A stretch of 64,000 bases of DNA from Sporolactobacillus nakayamae (lineage in GTDB: Bacteria > Bacillota > Bacilli > Bacillales > Sporolactobacillaceae). The stretch's first letter is position 1, and every line of letters starts with the position of its first letter. The notes under the pieces are model-generated. The model did no database searches and was not told the origin of the DNA. It saw only the letters and a list, made by a program, of their open reading frames with translations. The stretch spans positions 248,001 to 312,000 of the forward strand of contig NZ_FOOY01000003.1 in assembly GCF_900113325.1 (NCBI RefSeq), written 5' to 3'. A program made the translations under genes and the position numbers. Positions 9,973-19,418 of this stretch are shown piece after piece.

Positions 9973-10096
9973 CTAGAAGCATCAACATCTACTAATTATC
10001 AAGCACTAATCTATAAAAGCGATGTACAGAATCAGCTACATTTTAATGCTATATCAAATAATTGTCAATAAATACCTCTATCGTTCAAGATCAACC

Positions 10097-11107
10097 TTAC
10101 TCAGCTCTCTTATGCATATGTACGATCACTCGCTCATTTTTAGGGGCATGCAGGTGGCAAGCCGAATAATGTCCCTTTTCTACTTCCACAAACTCCGGAC
10201 GTTTTTTTGCGCAAATATCCATAACAAATGGACATCGGGTGCGGAAAACACAGCCACTTGGAGGATTAATCGGACTTGGAAGTTCTCCTTTTAGTATGAT
10301 CCGTTCCCTCTTTTCTTCAATATCCGGATCGGGAATCGGAATTGCCGAAAGCAGTGCCTGTGTGTATGGGTGAAGCGGATTTTCATAGAGATTATGGCTT
10401 GAAGTCATTTCAACAAGATTGCCGAGATACATAACGCCAATTCGATCACTGATATACTTAACCATAGAAAGGTCATGAGCGATGAACAGCATCGTCAAAC
10501 CTTTCTCTAACTGAAGTTGCTTCAGCAGAAAAACTACTTGAGCTTGAACAGAAACGTCCAACGCTGATATCGGTTCATCAGCGATAATAAATTCAGGATT
10601 AAGGGCAAGAGCACGAGCAATACCGATTCGTTGCCTTTGTCCTCCGCTGAATTCATGCGGATAACGGTTTAAATAATTTCGATTTAATCCTACCTCTTCC
10701 AATAGTTGTTCTACTTTTTCCTTGCGCTCTCTTGCACTTTTGCAGGTCTTGTGAATTTCCATCGGTTCTGCGATTATTTCGAGAACTGTCGAACGCGGAT
10801 TTAATGATGCATATGGATCTTGAAAAATCATTTGCATAGTGCGATGTAAACGGAATCGTTGATCAGCATTCATCTGATCCACATTCTGACCATTATACTC
10901 AATTTCCCCTCCGGTTTTATCATAGAGACCCATAATTGTGCGGCCAAGTGTGGATTTGCCGCAACCTGACTCACCCACAATTCCAAATGTTTCACCAGGC
11001 TGAATGGAAAGGCTGACATCGTCAACAGCTTTGAGAACTTGTGATCGATCTATTTCAAAGTACTTTTTTAGCTGGCTTATTTTAAGAAGAGGTACATTTC
11101 CCACCAT
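10097..11107 (-). CDS. ykfD: Peptide ABC transporter ATPase, YkfD/OppF type
   Basis: 336 aa. Walker A GESGCGKST (about residue 42), Walker B FIIADEPISALD, signature FSGGQRQR, and the C-terminal oligopeptide/dipeptide ABC extension (SGCVFRTRCPFVMDIC). It is the second ATPase of the dipeptide importer; DppD is the first. As in the B. subtilis dpp-ykf operon, it is the last gene. Its ATG at 11107 directly follows the ykfC stop, with GGAAGG upstream. Confidence 0.92.
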   Translation of the reverse strand: MVGNVPLLKISQLKKYFEIDRSQVLKAVDDVSLSIQPGETFGIVGESGCGKSTLGRTIMGLYDKTGGEIEYNGQNVDQMNADQRFRLHRTMQMIFQDPYASLNPRSTVLEIIAEPMEIHKTCKSARERKEKVEQLLEEVGLNRNYLNRYPHEFSGGQRQRIGIARALALNPEFIIADEPISALDVSVQAQVVFLLKQLQLEKGLTMLFIAHDLSMVKYISDRIGVMYLGNLVEMTSSHNLYENPLHPYTQALLSAIPIPDPDIEEKRERIILKGELPSPINPPSGCVFRTRCPFVMDICAKKRPEFVEVEKGHYSACHLHAPKNERVIVHMHKRAE

Positions 11108-12004
11108 TCATCCTTCCTTCCAATAACGCCTAATCGCGCATAGTTCTTCTTCATAAATTGTTCCTTTAAGTGTGGTCACAATGACTTTTTTTCCGGGAGT
11201 CTGCGAATGGATCATTTTTCCATTCCCGTAATAGATACCGACATGATGTACAAAACCCTTCCCCTTTTCATAAGCGAAAAACAGCAGATCACCGGGCAGA
11301 ATATCTCTTTGATCAATCGCTTCCCCATGCATCGATTGATCATCAGCATCGCGAGGAATGAGATAGCCTGCCGCGCGAAGCATTGAGTAACTGAAGCCCG
11401 AACAATCATATCCATAGGCACTCATTCCAGCCCATAAATAAGGAAGATTGATGAATTGACTCGCATAGTAAACAACTTCAGCACCGGTAAGCGGCGATCT
11501 CCTTTCAGGAAAAGAAACATCTTGCTTTCTAAGAATAAAGGCTCCTAAAGGAGTGGCCACTTGAACAAACATATCGTTCTCTCCAATTAATGAGAGAAAC
11601 GTTCCAAAGCTCAAATCCATAAGCGCCTGTTTATCTTTGCTGTAAAGTGTTGCTAACCTCTTTTGCACCATGACGGGTTCAAGTGATTCAGATACATCAC
11701 AGTCAATCGAATGACTGATTGGCATCCAGCCGGGATACCCGCGCCGATCCTTTGAAAAGTATTGATTTGGAATACAGACCTTTGCCCAGTCTCCTACTTG
11801 TTCATCGATAATAATCGGTTCGTTGAAAAGTATCTGTGTTTGCGTTCTCTTTTCTTTACATAGTGCGATGGTTTCTTCACGAGTCATGCCGGAGATCCAG
11901 CCGTCCATATCGGGAGGGTTCAAAACAGCAGGCATATCAATTGGCCGAACAGAATCTGGTGACGTCCAAACCGTCGCTACAGGAACAGAGATTCTTCTCC
12001 TCAA
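11108..12004 (-). CDS. ykfC: Gamma-D-glutamyl-L-diamino acid endopeptidase (NlpC/P60)
   Basis: 298 aa. The first 170 residues look like SH3b-type substrate-recognition domains. The NlpC/P60 domain (residues 175-298) has the catalytic Cys in YGYDCSGFSYSML, His in VHHVGIYYGNG and a second His in MIHSQTPG. There is no signal peptide, so it should act in the cytoplasm, cutting D-Glu to diaminopimelate bonds of imported murein peptides with a free N-terminal L-Ala, as B. subtilis YkfC does. The start is TTG at 12004, overlapping the ykfB stop, behind GGAGAGGG. Confidence 0.92.
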   Translation of the reverse strand: MRRRISVPVATVWTSPDSVRPIDMPAVLNPPDMDGWISGMTREETIALCKEKRTQTQILFNEPIIIDEQVGDWAKVCIPNQYFSKDRRGYPGWMPISHSIDCDVSESLEPVMVQKRLATLYSKDKQALMDLSFGTFLSLIGENDMFVQVATPLGAFILRKQDVSFPERRSPLTGAEVVYYASQFINLPYLWAGMSAYGYDCSGFSYSMLRAAGYLIPRDADDQSMHGEAIDQRDILPGDLLFFAYEKGKGFVHHVGIYYGNGKMIHSQTPGKKVIVTTLKGTIYEEELCAIRRYWKEG

Positions 12005-13107
12005 TTTCCCTCTCCTCTCTTTATCTTTTTAAAATTAACTCCGGTGATGCCCAAACCCGGAGCATCAGACAAAGTGATTTGACTTTGTCTGTAGTTTGCG
12101 CCTCCCTCAATGGGTTCCGAAGCAAACATGAGTGGTGTATCCAAATCGCAGCGTGTCACATTTACTTTTGCAGCCGCAAAATGGCAGGCTGCAGTCACTG
12201 AGACTTTAGACTCAACCATACATCCGACCATACATTCAACACCGTATGTTTCGGCCAGAGTGTTAATTTTTTCCGCTTCTGCGATACCTCCGGCTTTCAT
12301 TAATTTGATATTAATAATATCGCATCCGTGCATTGCAAGCAGTCGTGCCGCGTCTTTGGGGTTGAAAATACTTTCATCAGCCATAATCGACGTATCCACG
12401 TGTTCAGTTACGAGTTTCATTCCTTCGAAATCCCATGATGGAACAGGTTGTTCAATCAACTCGATACCCAGATCCATATCCTCCATCTTTCGAATAATGG
12501 CTATTGCATCTTTCGCACGCCAACCCTGGTTGGCATCCAGTCTTAATTTAATCTGGTTGCCAACTGCTTGACGAACGCCGGCAACTCTTTCTAGATCCTC
12601 ATTAATCGTTGAGTTCCCAACCTTTATCTTCAATGTGGTGAATCCTTGTTTAACGATTTCGTGCGCATCCCGCGTCATTTCATTGACACTATTGACACTA
12701 ACTGTAAAATCTGTCTCCAGCCTGTTGGCGTTTCCTCCAAGAAATTGATAGAGCGGCATACCTGCTTTCTGCGCAAGGCAATCATAAACCGCAATGTCGA
12801 CAGCAGCTTTAGCACTTGTATTATGGAGGATTGCTCTATCTATGACTTGGTGAATATGTTCTCTCTTTTCAACTTCAAGTCCGATAATTAAGGGGCGCAG
12901 TACCTCCATAATCGTATAGTTGATGCTACCGAGACTGTCACCAGTGATTACGTGTGTCGGCGGAGCCTCGCCAAAACCAATCGTTCCATCATCGCAAGTC
13001 AAGCGTACAATCATACTCTCTGCTTTTTCGACTGTTCGAAGTGCGGTTTTAAATGGTTTAATGAGAGGAATAGATAGTTTATCTGTCTGTACGTTTACAA
13101 TTTTCAT
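12001..13107 (-). CDS. ykfB: L-Ala-D/L-Glu epimerase
   Basis: 368 aa, enolase superfamily, dipeptide epimerase group. The acid-base lysines are in TLKIKVG (about 163) and NIKLMKAGG (about 269). Metal ligands are in RLDANQGW, ELIEQPV and MADESIF. The C-terminal CDLDTPL motif is the DxD pair that binds the dipeptide amino group in known Ala-Glu epimerases. It converts L-Ala-D-Glu from murein into L-Ala-L-Glu so it can be hydrolysed. The operon position matches B. subtilis ykfB. Confidence 0.94.
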   Translation of the reverse strand: MKIVNVQTDKLSIPLIKPFKTALRTVEKAESMIVRLTCDDGTIGFGEAPPTHVITGDSLGSINYTIMEVLRPLIIGLEVEKREHIHQVIDRAILHNTSAKAAVDIAVYDCLAQKAGMPLYQFLGGNANRLETDFTVSVNSVNEMTRDAHEIVKQGFTTLKIKVGNSTINEDLERVAGVRQAVGNQIKLRLDANQGWRAKDAIAIIRKMEDMDLGIELIEQPVPSWDFEGMKLVTEHVDTSIMADESIFNPKDAARLLAMHGCDIINIKLMKAGGIAEAEKINTLAETYGVECMVGCMVESKVSVTAACHFAAAKVNVTRCDLDTPLMFASEPIEGGANYRQSQITLSDAPGLGITGVNFKKIKRGEGN

Positions 13108-13245
13108 ACCAAGGTGCCCTCCGTATTATCTGCATAACCTCAAGTTAAATTGCTTAATTGTTATTCGTTTTGCATTCTCAAGTGAACAAATATTCATTAT
13201 AATTTTTCGCAAATCAAAAAAGGTGTTCTCTTATCTTCTTCAATG

Positions 13246-13275
13246 AAAAACCGTTTTCCGTGTTCAGGAAAACGG
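13246..13275 (-). terminator. Internal terminator between dppE and ykfB
   Basis: CCGTTTTCC pairs with GGAAAACGG (9 bp, 7-nt loop), then five T on the minus strand. It probably lets most transcripts end after the binding-protein gene and fewer continue into ykfBCD. Confidence 0.8.
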
Positions 13276-13333
13276 CTTCTTCTGATTTGAGAATCATCAA
13301 CTCTAAGGATTCCAATTAATCAGGAGACTTAAG

Positions 13334-14953
13334 TTAGTTAGACTTTGTCGCCCACTTCAGTTCCATATAGCCTACTGGGTGCCGAACAATTCCTTTAACT
13401 TTGCTGTTTTGCAATTCGGACTGATTGTAGAAATATACTGGGAAGAGCGGCATTTCTTTCATGAGCAGTTTTTCAGCCTGATACATCAATGCATAGCGTT
13501 TCGCATCATTTTTCTCGTTCTTTGCTTCTTTGATCAATTTATCATATTCTTTGTTGCTCCACTGCATGCTGTTCATTGGCATGCCGGTAATGAAATTTTC
13601 CAGGAAGTTGATTGGATCGCCGTAATCGGCTAAGAAAGAGCCGCGTGAGAATTGGAATTTGCCTTTCTTTTGATCAACGCCGTAAACGTTCCATTCCATA
13701 TTGGCTAATTTCACCGATACACCGAGATTCTTCTTGTACATTTCTTGAACCGCTTCTGCAACAGCTTTGTTAATATCGGTTGTATTGTAGGTCAGTGTGA
13801 TTGGCGGCAGCTTATTATAGCCTTCTTCTTTCATCCCTTCCGCAAGCAGTTTTTTAGCTTCTGAAGGGTCGTATTTATAAAGATTGCCGTTATGGCTACG
13901 GAAGTCCTCTCCGCTTGGATCCTTAAATCCGGGAGAAACAAAACCGTATGCCGGATCATTTTTCTGCTTAACAACGTAGTTAACGATTTTTTTGTTATCA
14001 ACGGCAAGTGCAAAGGCTTTTCTGATTTTGGCATTATCGAATGGTTTCATTTTCACATTCATACTAAAGAAATAGGTGCCCGCTTGTGGACCGACAGTAA
14101 CCTTTCCCTCTTTAAAGAGTTGATCAGATAGGTCAGGCGGTACACTCGCAGTATCAAGTTCCCCTGTTTTAAACATTTGATATTCAGTATTTGTATCATT
14201 GACCATGGCCCAGTCGACTTCATCAAGCTTAACACTTTTCTTATCCCAATAAGTGCCGCTCTTCTTAAATACCATATTTGAATCATGTTTCCATGATGCC
14301 AGTTTAAAAGGTCCGTTTCCAACAAATGTCTTGGCATTGGCATACCATTTCGAATCCTTTTCTGCAACTTTTTTGTTTACCGGAAAAAAGGCAGGATTAG
14401 AAATCATATTGAGAAAATAAGACTGTGGTGCATTGAGGGTGACCTTTAATGTTTTGTCATCTGTCGCTTTCACTTGTACATCATCAGCGGAGCCTTTTTT
14501 CAGGTTATACGCTTCGCCGCCTTTGATTAGGTAGCCCAAGAAGGCTGCAGGTGATGCCGTTTTGGGATTTAACAGTTGTTTCCACGCATATTCAAAATCT
14601 CCGGCAGTTAAATCATCACCGTTATCCCATTTCGCGTCTTTACGAATGTGGAATGTATAGGTCATTCCATCTGAAGAAACGTCCCACTTCTCTGCCGATG
14701 CAGGATGCGGCTCATTATCCTTACCGAGACGTGTCAAACCTTCCATTAAGTTGTTTAATGCATTCCAAGACACAGAATCAAACCCGATTGGCGGATTGAA
14801 AGAAGTTGGTTCCGATCCGTTATTGAGTTTTAAAACCTGTTTTCCGTTCGCTTTCTTGCTCGTTGAATTTGGCTTCGCGGTACATCCGCTGAATGCGAAA
14901 ACAAGCAAAACTGCCATGCCGAGCAAAAACACATTTCTAAGCAACTTTTTCAA
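13334..14953 (-). CDS. dppE: Dipeptide/murein-peptide binding lipoprotein
   Basis: 539 aa, SBP_bac_5 family. The N-terminus has MKKLLRN, a hydrophobic stretch and an FSGC lipobox, so it should be a membrane-anchored lipoprotein. It captures peptides for DppBC. TTG at 14953 is chosen because GGAGGG is 6 nt upstream and the charged-hydrophobic-Cys signal starts there; the ATG at 14986 would add 11 residues lacking signal character and overlap dppD. The C-terminal half carries typical family segments (GNGPFKLASW, VDNKKIVNYV). Confidence 0.93.
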   Translation of the reverse strand: MKKLLRNVFLLGMAVLLVFAFSGCTAKPNSTSKKANGKQVLKLNNGSEPTSFNPPIGFDSVSWNALNNLMEGLTRLGKDNEPHPASAEKWDVSSDGMTYTFHIRKDAKWDNGDDLTAGDFEYAWKQLLNPKTASPAAFLGYLIKGGEAYNLKKGSADDVQVKATDDKTLKVTLNAPQSYFLNMISNPAFFPVNKKVAEKDSKWYANAKTFVGNGPFKLASWKHDSNMVFKKSGTYWDKKSVKLDEVDWAMVNDTNTEYQMFKTGELDTASVPPDLSDQLFKEGKVTVGPQAGTYFFSMNVKMKPFDNAKIRKAFALAVDNKKIVNYVVKQKNDPAYGFVSPGFKDPSGEDFRSHNGNLYKYDPSEAKKLLAEGMKEEGYNKLPPITLTYNTTDINKAVAEAVQEMYKKNLGVSVKLANMEWNVYGVDQKKGKFQFSRGSFLADYGDPINFLENFITGMPMNSMQWSNKEYDKLIKEAKNEKNDAKRYALMYQAEKLLMKEMPLFPVYFYNQSELQNSKVKGIVRHPVGYMELKWATKSN

Positions 14954-14972
14954 ATGAAACCCTCCTGCCTTT

Positions 14973-15998
14973 TTATAATATTTCAACCTTTTGCCGAATG
15001 GTATCAGCTCTTTTATCTAAAAGCCAACAATCAACAGCATGATTTTCATCAACCATAGATGTTGGCGGTTGAACATGTTGACAAACCTCCATCGCAAACG
15101 GGCACCGTTCACAAAAAGCGCAACCATCAGGGGGTGCGAATAAATCCGGCGGCGCTCCTTCGATCGGCTTTAGTGTATCAGCGGGAATATCGACTCGGAC
15201 GATGGCGTTAAGAAGCGCTTGAGTGTACGGATGCTTCGCTCTATAAAAAATATCGCGCTTGCTGCCCATCTCCACAATCTTCCCTGCATACATAACTGCC
15301 ACACGGTCTGCAGTCTTCGCGACAACGCCAAGATCGTGAGTGATCATAATCATGGAGACGCCTGTCTCTTCTTGAATATGATCAAATAATTCCAAAATTT
15401 GCGCCTGAATGGTTACATCCAGTGCTGTTGTCGGTTCATCAGCAATAATCAGATCCGGTTCACAAATAAGAGCCATGGCAATCACAATTCTCTGCCTCAT
15501 ACCACCACTAAATTGGTACGGATATTGCTTCATTCGCTGTTCGCCATTCGAAAGACCGACCATATGAAGCATCTCAATCGCTTTTTGATGAGCTTCTTTC
15601 CTTGATACCTTTTTCTGATGAATGATGCCTTCAGTCAGCTGTGATCCTATGGTCAAGGTTGGATTAAGTGCCGTCATTGGATCCTGAAAGATCATGGATA
15701 CATTAACGCCTTGAATACGGCGCATCTTTTTCGGAGTTAACGTGGTCATTTCAGTACCTTTGAATCGAATGGAGCCATCAATTATCTTCCCATTGGGCTT
15801 TGGAAGCAATCCCATTACTGCCAAAGAAGTCACACTTTTTCCGCACCCGGATTCGCCCACAATTGCAAGTGTCTCTCCCTGTTTAATATCAAACGCAACA
15901 CCACGAACTGCATGAACCTCACCACCATGCGTTTTAAAGGACACATGTAAGTTATTAACTTCAAGCAGCTTGTCCGATTGTTTTGCCAAGGTGGTCAT
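14973..15998 (-). CDS. dppD: Dipeptide ABC transporter ATPase DppD
   Basis: 341 aa. Walker A GESGCGKSV, signature FSGGMRQR, Walker B LIIADEPTTALD. The C-terminal extension has the cysteine cluster CAFCERCPFAMEVC seen in oligopeptide/dipeptide transporter ATPases. It energises the DppBC channel together with YkfD. The start overlaps the dppC stop by 4 bp (ATGA). Confidence 0.93.
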   Translation of the reverse strand: MTTLAKQSDKLLEVNNLHVSFKTHGGEVHAVRGVAFDIKQGETLAIVGESGCGKSVTSLAVMGLLPKPNGKIIDGSIRFKGTEMTTLTPKKMRRIQGVNVSMIFQDPMTALNPTLTIGSQLTEGIIHQKKVSRKEAHQKAIEMLHMVGLSNGEQRMKQYPYQFSGGMRQRIVIAMALICEPDLIIADEPTTALDVTIQAQILELFDHIQEETGVSMIMITHDLGVVAKTADRVAVMYAGKIVEMGSKRDIFYRAKHPYTQALLNAIVRVDIPADTLKPIEGAPPDLFAPPDGCAFCERCPFAMEVCQHVQPPTSMVDENHAVDCWLLDKRADTIRQKVEIL

Positions 15999-16951
15999 CT
16001 CCTTAATTTCGGGTCCAGCGCGTCTTGCAAGCCGTCTCCAAGGATATTAAAAGCAAACATTGTTAAGGAAATAAATAATGCCGGGAAGAACAATCTCCAC
16101 CAAAAACCCGCTAATAGTGCTGATAAGGCGTCACTAGCCATAACACCCCAGCTTGCATACGGCGCCTGCACACCTAACCCAAGAAAGCTGAGAAACGCTT
16201 CAGAAAAAATAGCAGACGGAACGGTCAACGTCATTTGGACAATGATCGGTCCCATTGTATTTGGAATAAGATCTTTGCGAATAATACGCCACGGTTTGCT
16301 CCCAAAAGATTTGGAAGCTGTCACAAATTCAAAGTTTTTCAATTGAAACATTTGTCCTCTTACAATTCGCGCCATGCCTGTCCACCCTGTTACTGTAAGA
16401 GCAACAATAATGGTCAATAAGCTTGGTCCCATAACCACCATAAGCAAAATGACAACAAGCAAATAGGGGAGACCGTAAAGAATCTCAATAATTCGCATCA
16501 TCACTAAATCTGTCTTTCCACCGATGTACCCGGATAATCCGCCATACGCGACACCAATAAGAAGATCGACAAGCGCCGCAACGACCCCGACAAATAATGA
16601 AATTCGCGCACCGTACCATGTACGGGTAAAGACATCTCGACCGAGTTCATCGGTGCCGAACCAATGGCTTGCCGACGGTGCCAAGTTCTGCAGCGTCAAG
16701 TGTTGGGCCGTGACCGAGTAAGGTGAAAATATCGGACCGAAAATTGCAAATACGGCAAGCAGGATTAAAAAACACATGCCCAACATGGCTAACTTGTTTT
16801 TACGTAAATGAATCCACGCATTTTGCCAATAAGAGATACTTGGACGCGAAAGGTTCTGTTGTACTGGCTTGTTCCGTTTCAAAAGACGAAACCATTCTCT
16901 TGGAACATTTTGCGCTGCGCACTGAACCTTTATCCCGTTTGTATTCGCCAT
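15995..16951 (-). CDS. dppC: Dipeptide ABC transporter permease DppC
   Basis: About 318 aa. An OppC-type N-terminal helix (LAMLGMCFLILLAVFAIF) is followed by a permease domain with five more membrane segments and the coupling loop FVTASKSFGSKPWRII. It pairs with DppB. There are two adjacent ATGs; the second (16951) is preferred because GGAGGG is 6 nt upstream of it and only 3 nt from the first. It overlaps the dppB stop. Confidence 0.92.
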   Translation of the reverse strand: MANTNGIKVQCAAQNVPREWFRLLKRNKPVQQNLSRPSISYWQNAWIHLRKNKLAMLGMCFLILLAVFAIFGPIFSPYSVTAQHLTLQNLAPSASHWFGTDELGRDVFTRTWYGARISLFVGVVAALVDLLIGVAYGGLSGYIGGKTDLVMMRIIEILYGLPYLLVVILLMVVMGPSLLTIIVALTVTGWTGMARIVRGQMFQLKNFEFVTASKSFGSKPWRIIRKDLIPNTMGPIIVQMTLTVPSAIFSEAFLSFLGLGVQAPYASWGVMASDALSALLAGFWWRLFFPALFISLTMFAFNILGDGLQDALDPKLRR

Positions 16952-17886
16952 CATCTGCCCTCCTTATTAATTTTGATCCGTGGATCAAGCCAGCCATAAG
17001 CAATATCAACCAGGAACAGCATAACGATTAATAGTGCACTATAAAACATTGTCGTTCCCATGATTACCGGATAATCTCTTGAATTGATACTGTCAACAAA
17101 ATATTTGCCCATGCCTGGTATCGCAAAGATTTTCTCAATCACGAAAGTACCGGTCAAGATACTTGCGGCTAGTGTACCGAGAACGGTAACGACAGGAAGA
17201 AGAGCATTTTTTAATGCATGTTTTGTAACAATTAAAAAAGGTGACAATCCTTTAGCCTGCGCAGTCCTGATGTAATCCTGAGTCAGAACCTCAAGCATGC
17301 TGGAACGGATCAGTCGGGCAATGATCGCCATTGGAGCAGTTGCAAGAGCGATGATCGGCATAATCATATAAGAGAGACCTTGCCACGTTCCTGCGGGAAG
17401 CAGGCGCCAATGAACAGCCAATTCTTGAATTAGAAGAGTAGCCAGTACGAAATTAGGAATGGAAATACCAAAAACTGCAACAGTCATGGCAATATAATCA
17501 ATCAAGCCATTATGTTTCAAGGCAGCAAAAACCCCAAGTAAAACCCCGGAAAGAACAGCAACCACAAGAGACCACATACCAAGCTCAAATGATACCGGGA
17601 AACCTCTCCCGAGTAAGTCATTTACAGTTTGGGAGGGTTGTTTTATTGACGGGCCATATGTAAATGTTGCAATTGATTTAAGATAAATTAGATATTGAAT
17701 CGGGAGCGGCTGATCAATATGATAATGAGATTCCATATTTTTTACCGCGGCGTCACTCAGAACTTTGCCGTTCATGCTATTAAAAGGTGATCCTGGAATT
17801 GAATGCATCAGCAAAAATGTCAAAGTAGCAATCACCCACAGGGTTAAAATCATTGCTAGAAACCTTTTGCAAACAAATTGCAGCAT
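16951..17886 (-). CDS. dppB: Dipeptide ABC transporter permease DppB
   Basis: 311 aa, six membrane segments. A short N-terminal helix is followed by the extracytoplasmic segment typical of OppB/DppB and the EAA coupling loop (DYIRTAQAKGLSPFLI). First gene of dppBCDE-ykfBCD. The D-aminopeptidase gene dppA, first in B. subtilis, is absent from its usual place. ATG with an AAAGGTAGG-like ribosome binding site. Confidence 0.92.
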   Translation of the reverse strand: MLQFVCKRFLAMILTLWVIATLTFLLMHSIPGSPFNSMNGKVLSDAAVKNMESHYHIDQPLPIQYLIYLKSIATFTYGPSIKQPSQTVNDLLGRGFPVSFELGMWSLVVAVLSGVLLGVFAALKHNGLIDYIAMTVAVFGISIPNFVLATLLIQELAVHWRLLPAGTWQGLSYMIMPIIALATAPMAIIARLIRSSMLEVLTQDYIRTAQAKGLSPFLIVTKHALKNALLPVVTVLGTLAASILTGTFVIEKIFAIPGMGKYFVDSINSRDYPVIMGTTMFYSALLIVMLFLVDIAYGWLDPRIKINKEGR

Positions 17887-17935
17887 AGCAAACCTACCTT
17901 TCTATGTAGACTAAATAAAGAGATCCGTTTAACTT

Positions 17936-17953
17936 GAAATTCTGAACATTATA
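17936..17953 (-). promoter_or_regulatory. Putative dppB -10 region with overlapping CodY-like box
   Basis: On the minus strand TATAAT (17948-17953) runs into AATGTTCAGAATTTC (17936-17950), which matches the CodY consensus AATTTTCWGAAAATT at 11 of 15 positions. No good -35 is seen 16-18 nt upstream. B. subtilis dpp is a classic CodY target, so repression here would fit. Confidence 0.4.
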
Positions 17954-17986
17954 TTCGTGTTTATTCGACAATGAACTAAAAAGCAC

Positions 17987-18022
17987 AAAATCCAGCTTCT
18001 CGTAGATTGAGAGCTGGATTTT
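17987..18022. terminator. Bidirectional-looking terminator before dppB
   Basis: AAAATCCAGCTTCTC and GAGAGCTGGATTTT form a long hairpin with A- and T-rich flanks. It separates the DUF3870 gene from dppB. Its stem closely resembles the hairpin at 20364-20398. Confidence 0.8.
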
Positions 18023-18049
18023 GCCTAGTTTTATAGACAAAGCGGCATA

Positions 18050-18361
18050 CTAAACTATTTGATTATACTTCTTCACCGCGTCCCCAAAAGCAACAATTAG
18101 TGCTTTTTGTGATGAGCCAAAGTATCTTTGCCTTATTTCGTCCACGATTGTAGGATCATTGATTAATCGTCCGGTTAGTAAAGAATGAACAAAGCGAGCC
18201 GTTAGGTTAATCGTAGCAGAACACTCTGCATCCACAATTCTTCCGCTTGCACGATCAATGACCAATCCAATAAAAAACTGATTAAAACGAATTGTTATCG
18301 GATTCTTTTGCGATGACTTGGCATCGCCAATAACAAAAACAGTATCGTTGCAGTAGATCAT
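18050..18361 (-). CDS. DUF3870 family protein
   Basis: 103 aa. I recognise the DUF3870 pattern: NDTVFVIGDAKSSQKNPIT near the start, FFIGLVIDRASGRIVDAECSA in the middle, and RYFGSSQKALIVAFGDAVKK at the end. The family is small, cytosolic and of unknown function, and is often found near peptide or amino-acid catabolism genes. It has its own near-perfect promoter (18457-18485) and GGAAGG before the ATG, and lies between the hydrolase pair and dppB. Confidence 0.8.
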   Translation of the reverse strand: MIYCNDTVFVIGDAKSSQKNPITIRFNQFFIGLVIDRASGRIVDAECSATINLTARFVHSLLTGRLINDPTIVDEIRQRYFGSSQKALIVAFGDAVKKYNQIV

Positions 18362-18456
18362 GATGGTTCCTTCCTTACTTATTCAGATGATTTGAGGGGC
18401 TGGCAACTGGATGGCTGCAGGAACTCAAATCGTGAACAGTTTCAAGGATTAACAAA

Positions 18457-18485
18457 AGTATATAAGACAATCTTTTATTTGTCAA
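18457..18485 (-). promoter_or_regulatory. Consensus sigmaA promoter for the DUF3870 gene
   Basis: TTGACA (18480-18485), 17-nt spacer and TATACT (18457-18462) on the minus strand. The leader to the ATG is about 90 nt. Confidence 0.8.
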
Positions 18486-18545
18486 TATTATAATATTTCA
18501 AAAAATAGTGTTTTTTTACTAGTTGGATCACGCACTATCCTGTCA

Positions 18546-19349
18546 TCATCCGACTGATTTCGAGAGTTCAATTAAATAGTGAGCAGCCAGATTACCGATC
18601 TTCTGAATAGCAAATAAAGCATCTTGTCTATTTTCAAGTCCGCTTGTCATAACGGTTAACGCCATTGAATGTCCGTTGCAATAGAAATAAGCCGCATCAT
18701 GATCAATGTTTTCCATCTCACCCGTTTTGTTGTAAACGGTAACCGGTTGTATTTTTTCATCAAATAAACCAGGAAGTTTATCTCTGAATTGTTGATGAAC
18801 CAGCCACGATTGAACTTCATCCGGCAACGGATCAGATTTTGAAAAGATACGGCGGATCATCCAATTTGCGTCATGCGCGCTTATCCAATTCGTGCGTCCC
18901 TCTTGTTGCGCGAATTCATCCATCATTTTTCGTTCAACTCGTGTTTCCACTAATCCCTGCTCTTCGATCCATGCCTGAATAGGATCAATGCCAAAGAAGT
19001 CCATTATTAAATTCGTTGCGGTATTATCTGAAACGTTTATCATCAAAGCGAGGAGATCTTTGACTTTCCATTCATGCGCAGACAATACTTGAAGCACTCC
19101 TGAACCGCCCACAATCTGATTTTTACTAAGCGTGATGGTTTGATTAAGCATGTCTGAACTGCCATTTAATCCTTTGTATACGTACAGCAATATCGGCAAT
19201 TTAATCAAGCTTGCAGAAAGCATAGGAACATTCTCCTTGTATCCCAGAGCAAATCCGTCCGATCCAATAGCCTCAATGGCAATATGGCCATCCAGCTTAT
19301 AGACAATGTCCATGATTGCTTTGTATAAATCATCATTCAAATCAATCAT
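18546..19349 (-). CDS. Leaderless class A beta-lactamase-like serine hydrolase
   Basis: 267 aa. It has the class A active-site set: SxxK in SASLIKL, SDN in VSDNTATN, a candidate omega-loop Glu in RVERKMMDE and KTG in YNKTGEM. The N-terminus (MIDLNDDLYKAIMDIV) has no signal peptide, so unlike true beta-lactamases it should stay in the cytoplasm. It lies 69 nt after ykfA and upstream of dpp-ykf, which suggests an amidase or peptidase role in muropeptide handling, but this is inference. ATG at 19349 with GGGGGAG upstream; an earlier in-frame start lacks one. Confidence 0.8.
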   Translation of the reverse strand: MIDLNDDLYKAIMDIVYKLDGHIAIEAIGSDGFALGYKENVPMLSASLIKLPILLYVYKGLNGSSDMLNQTITLSKNQIVGGSGVLQVLSAHEWKVKDLLALMINVSDNTATNLIMDFFGIDPIQAWIEEQGLVETRVERKMMDEFAQQEGRTNWISAHDANWMIRRIFSKSDPLPDEVQSWLVHQQFRDKLPGLFDEKIQPVTVYNKTGEMENIDHDAAYFYCNGHSMALTVMTSGLENRQDALFAIQKIGNLAAHYLIELSKSVG

Positions 19350-19418
19350 TAGTCTCCCCCTTACGTTCAAATTGATTTGTGAAAATGTTGCTCGATTAAA
19401 AGCGATAGATAATGAGTG

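Noticed and set aside
12110-12571. 153-codon plus-strand frame inside ykfB
   Set aside because: It is the antisense shadow of a well-conserved epimerase gene.
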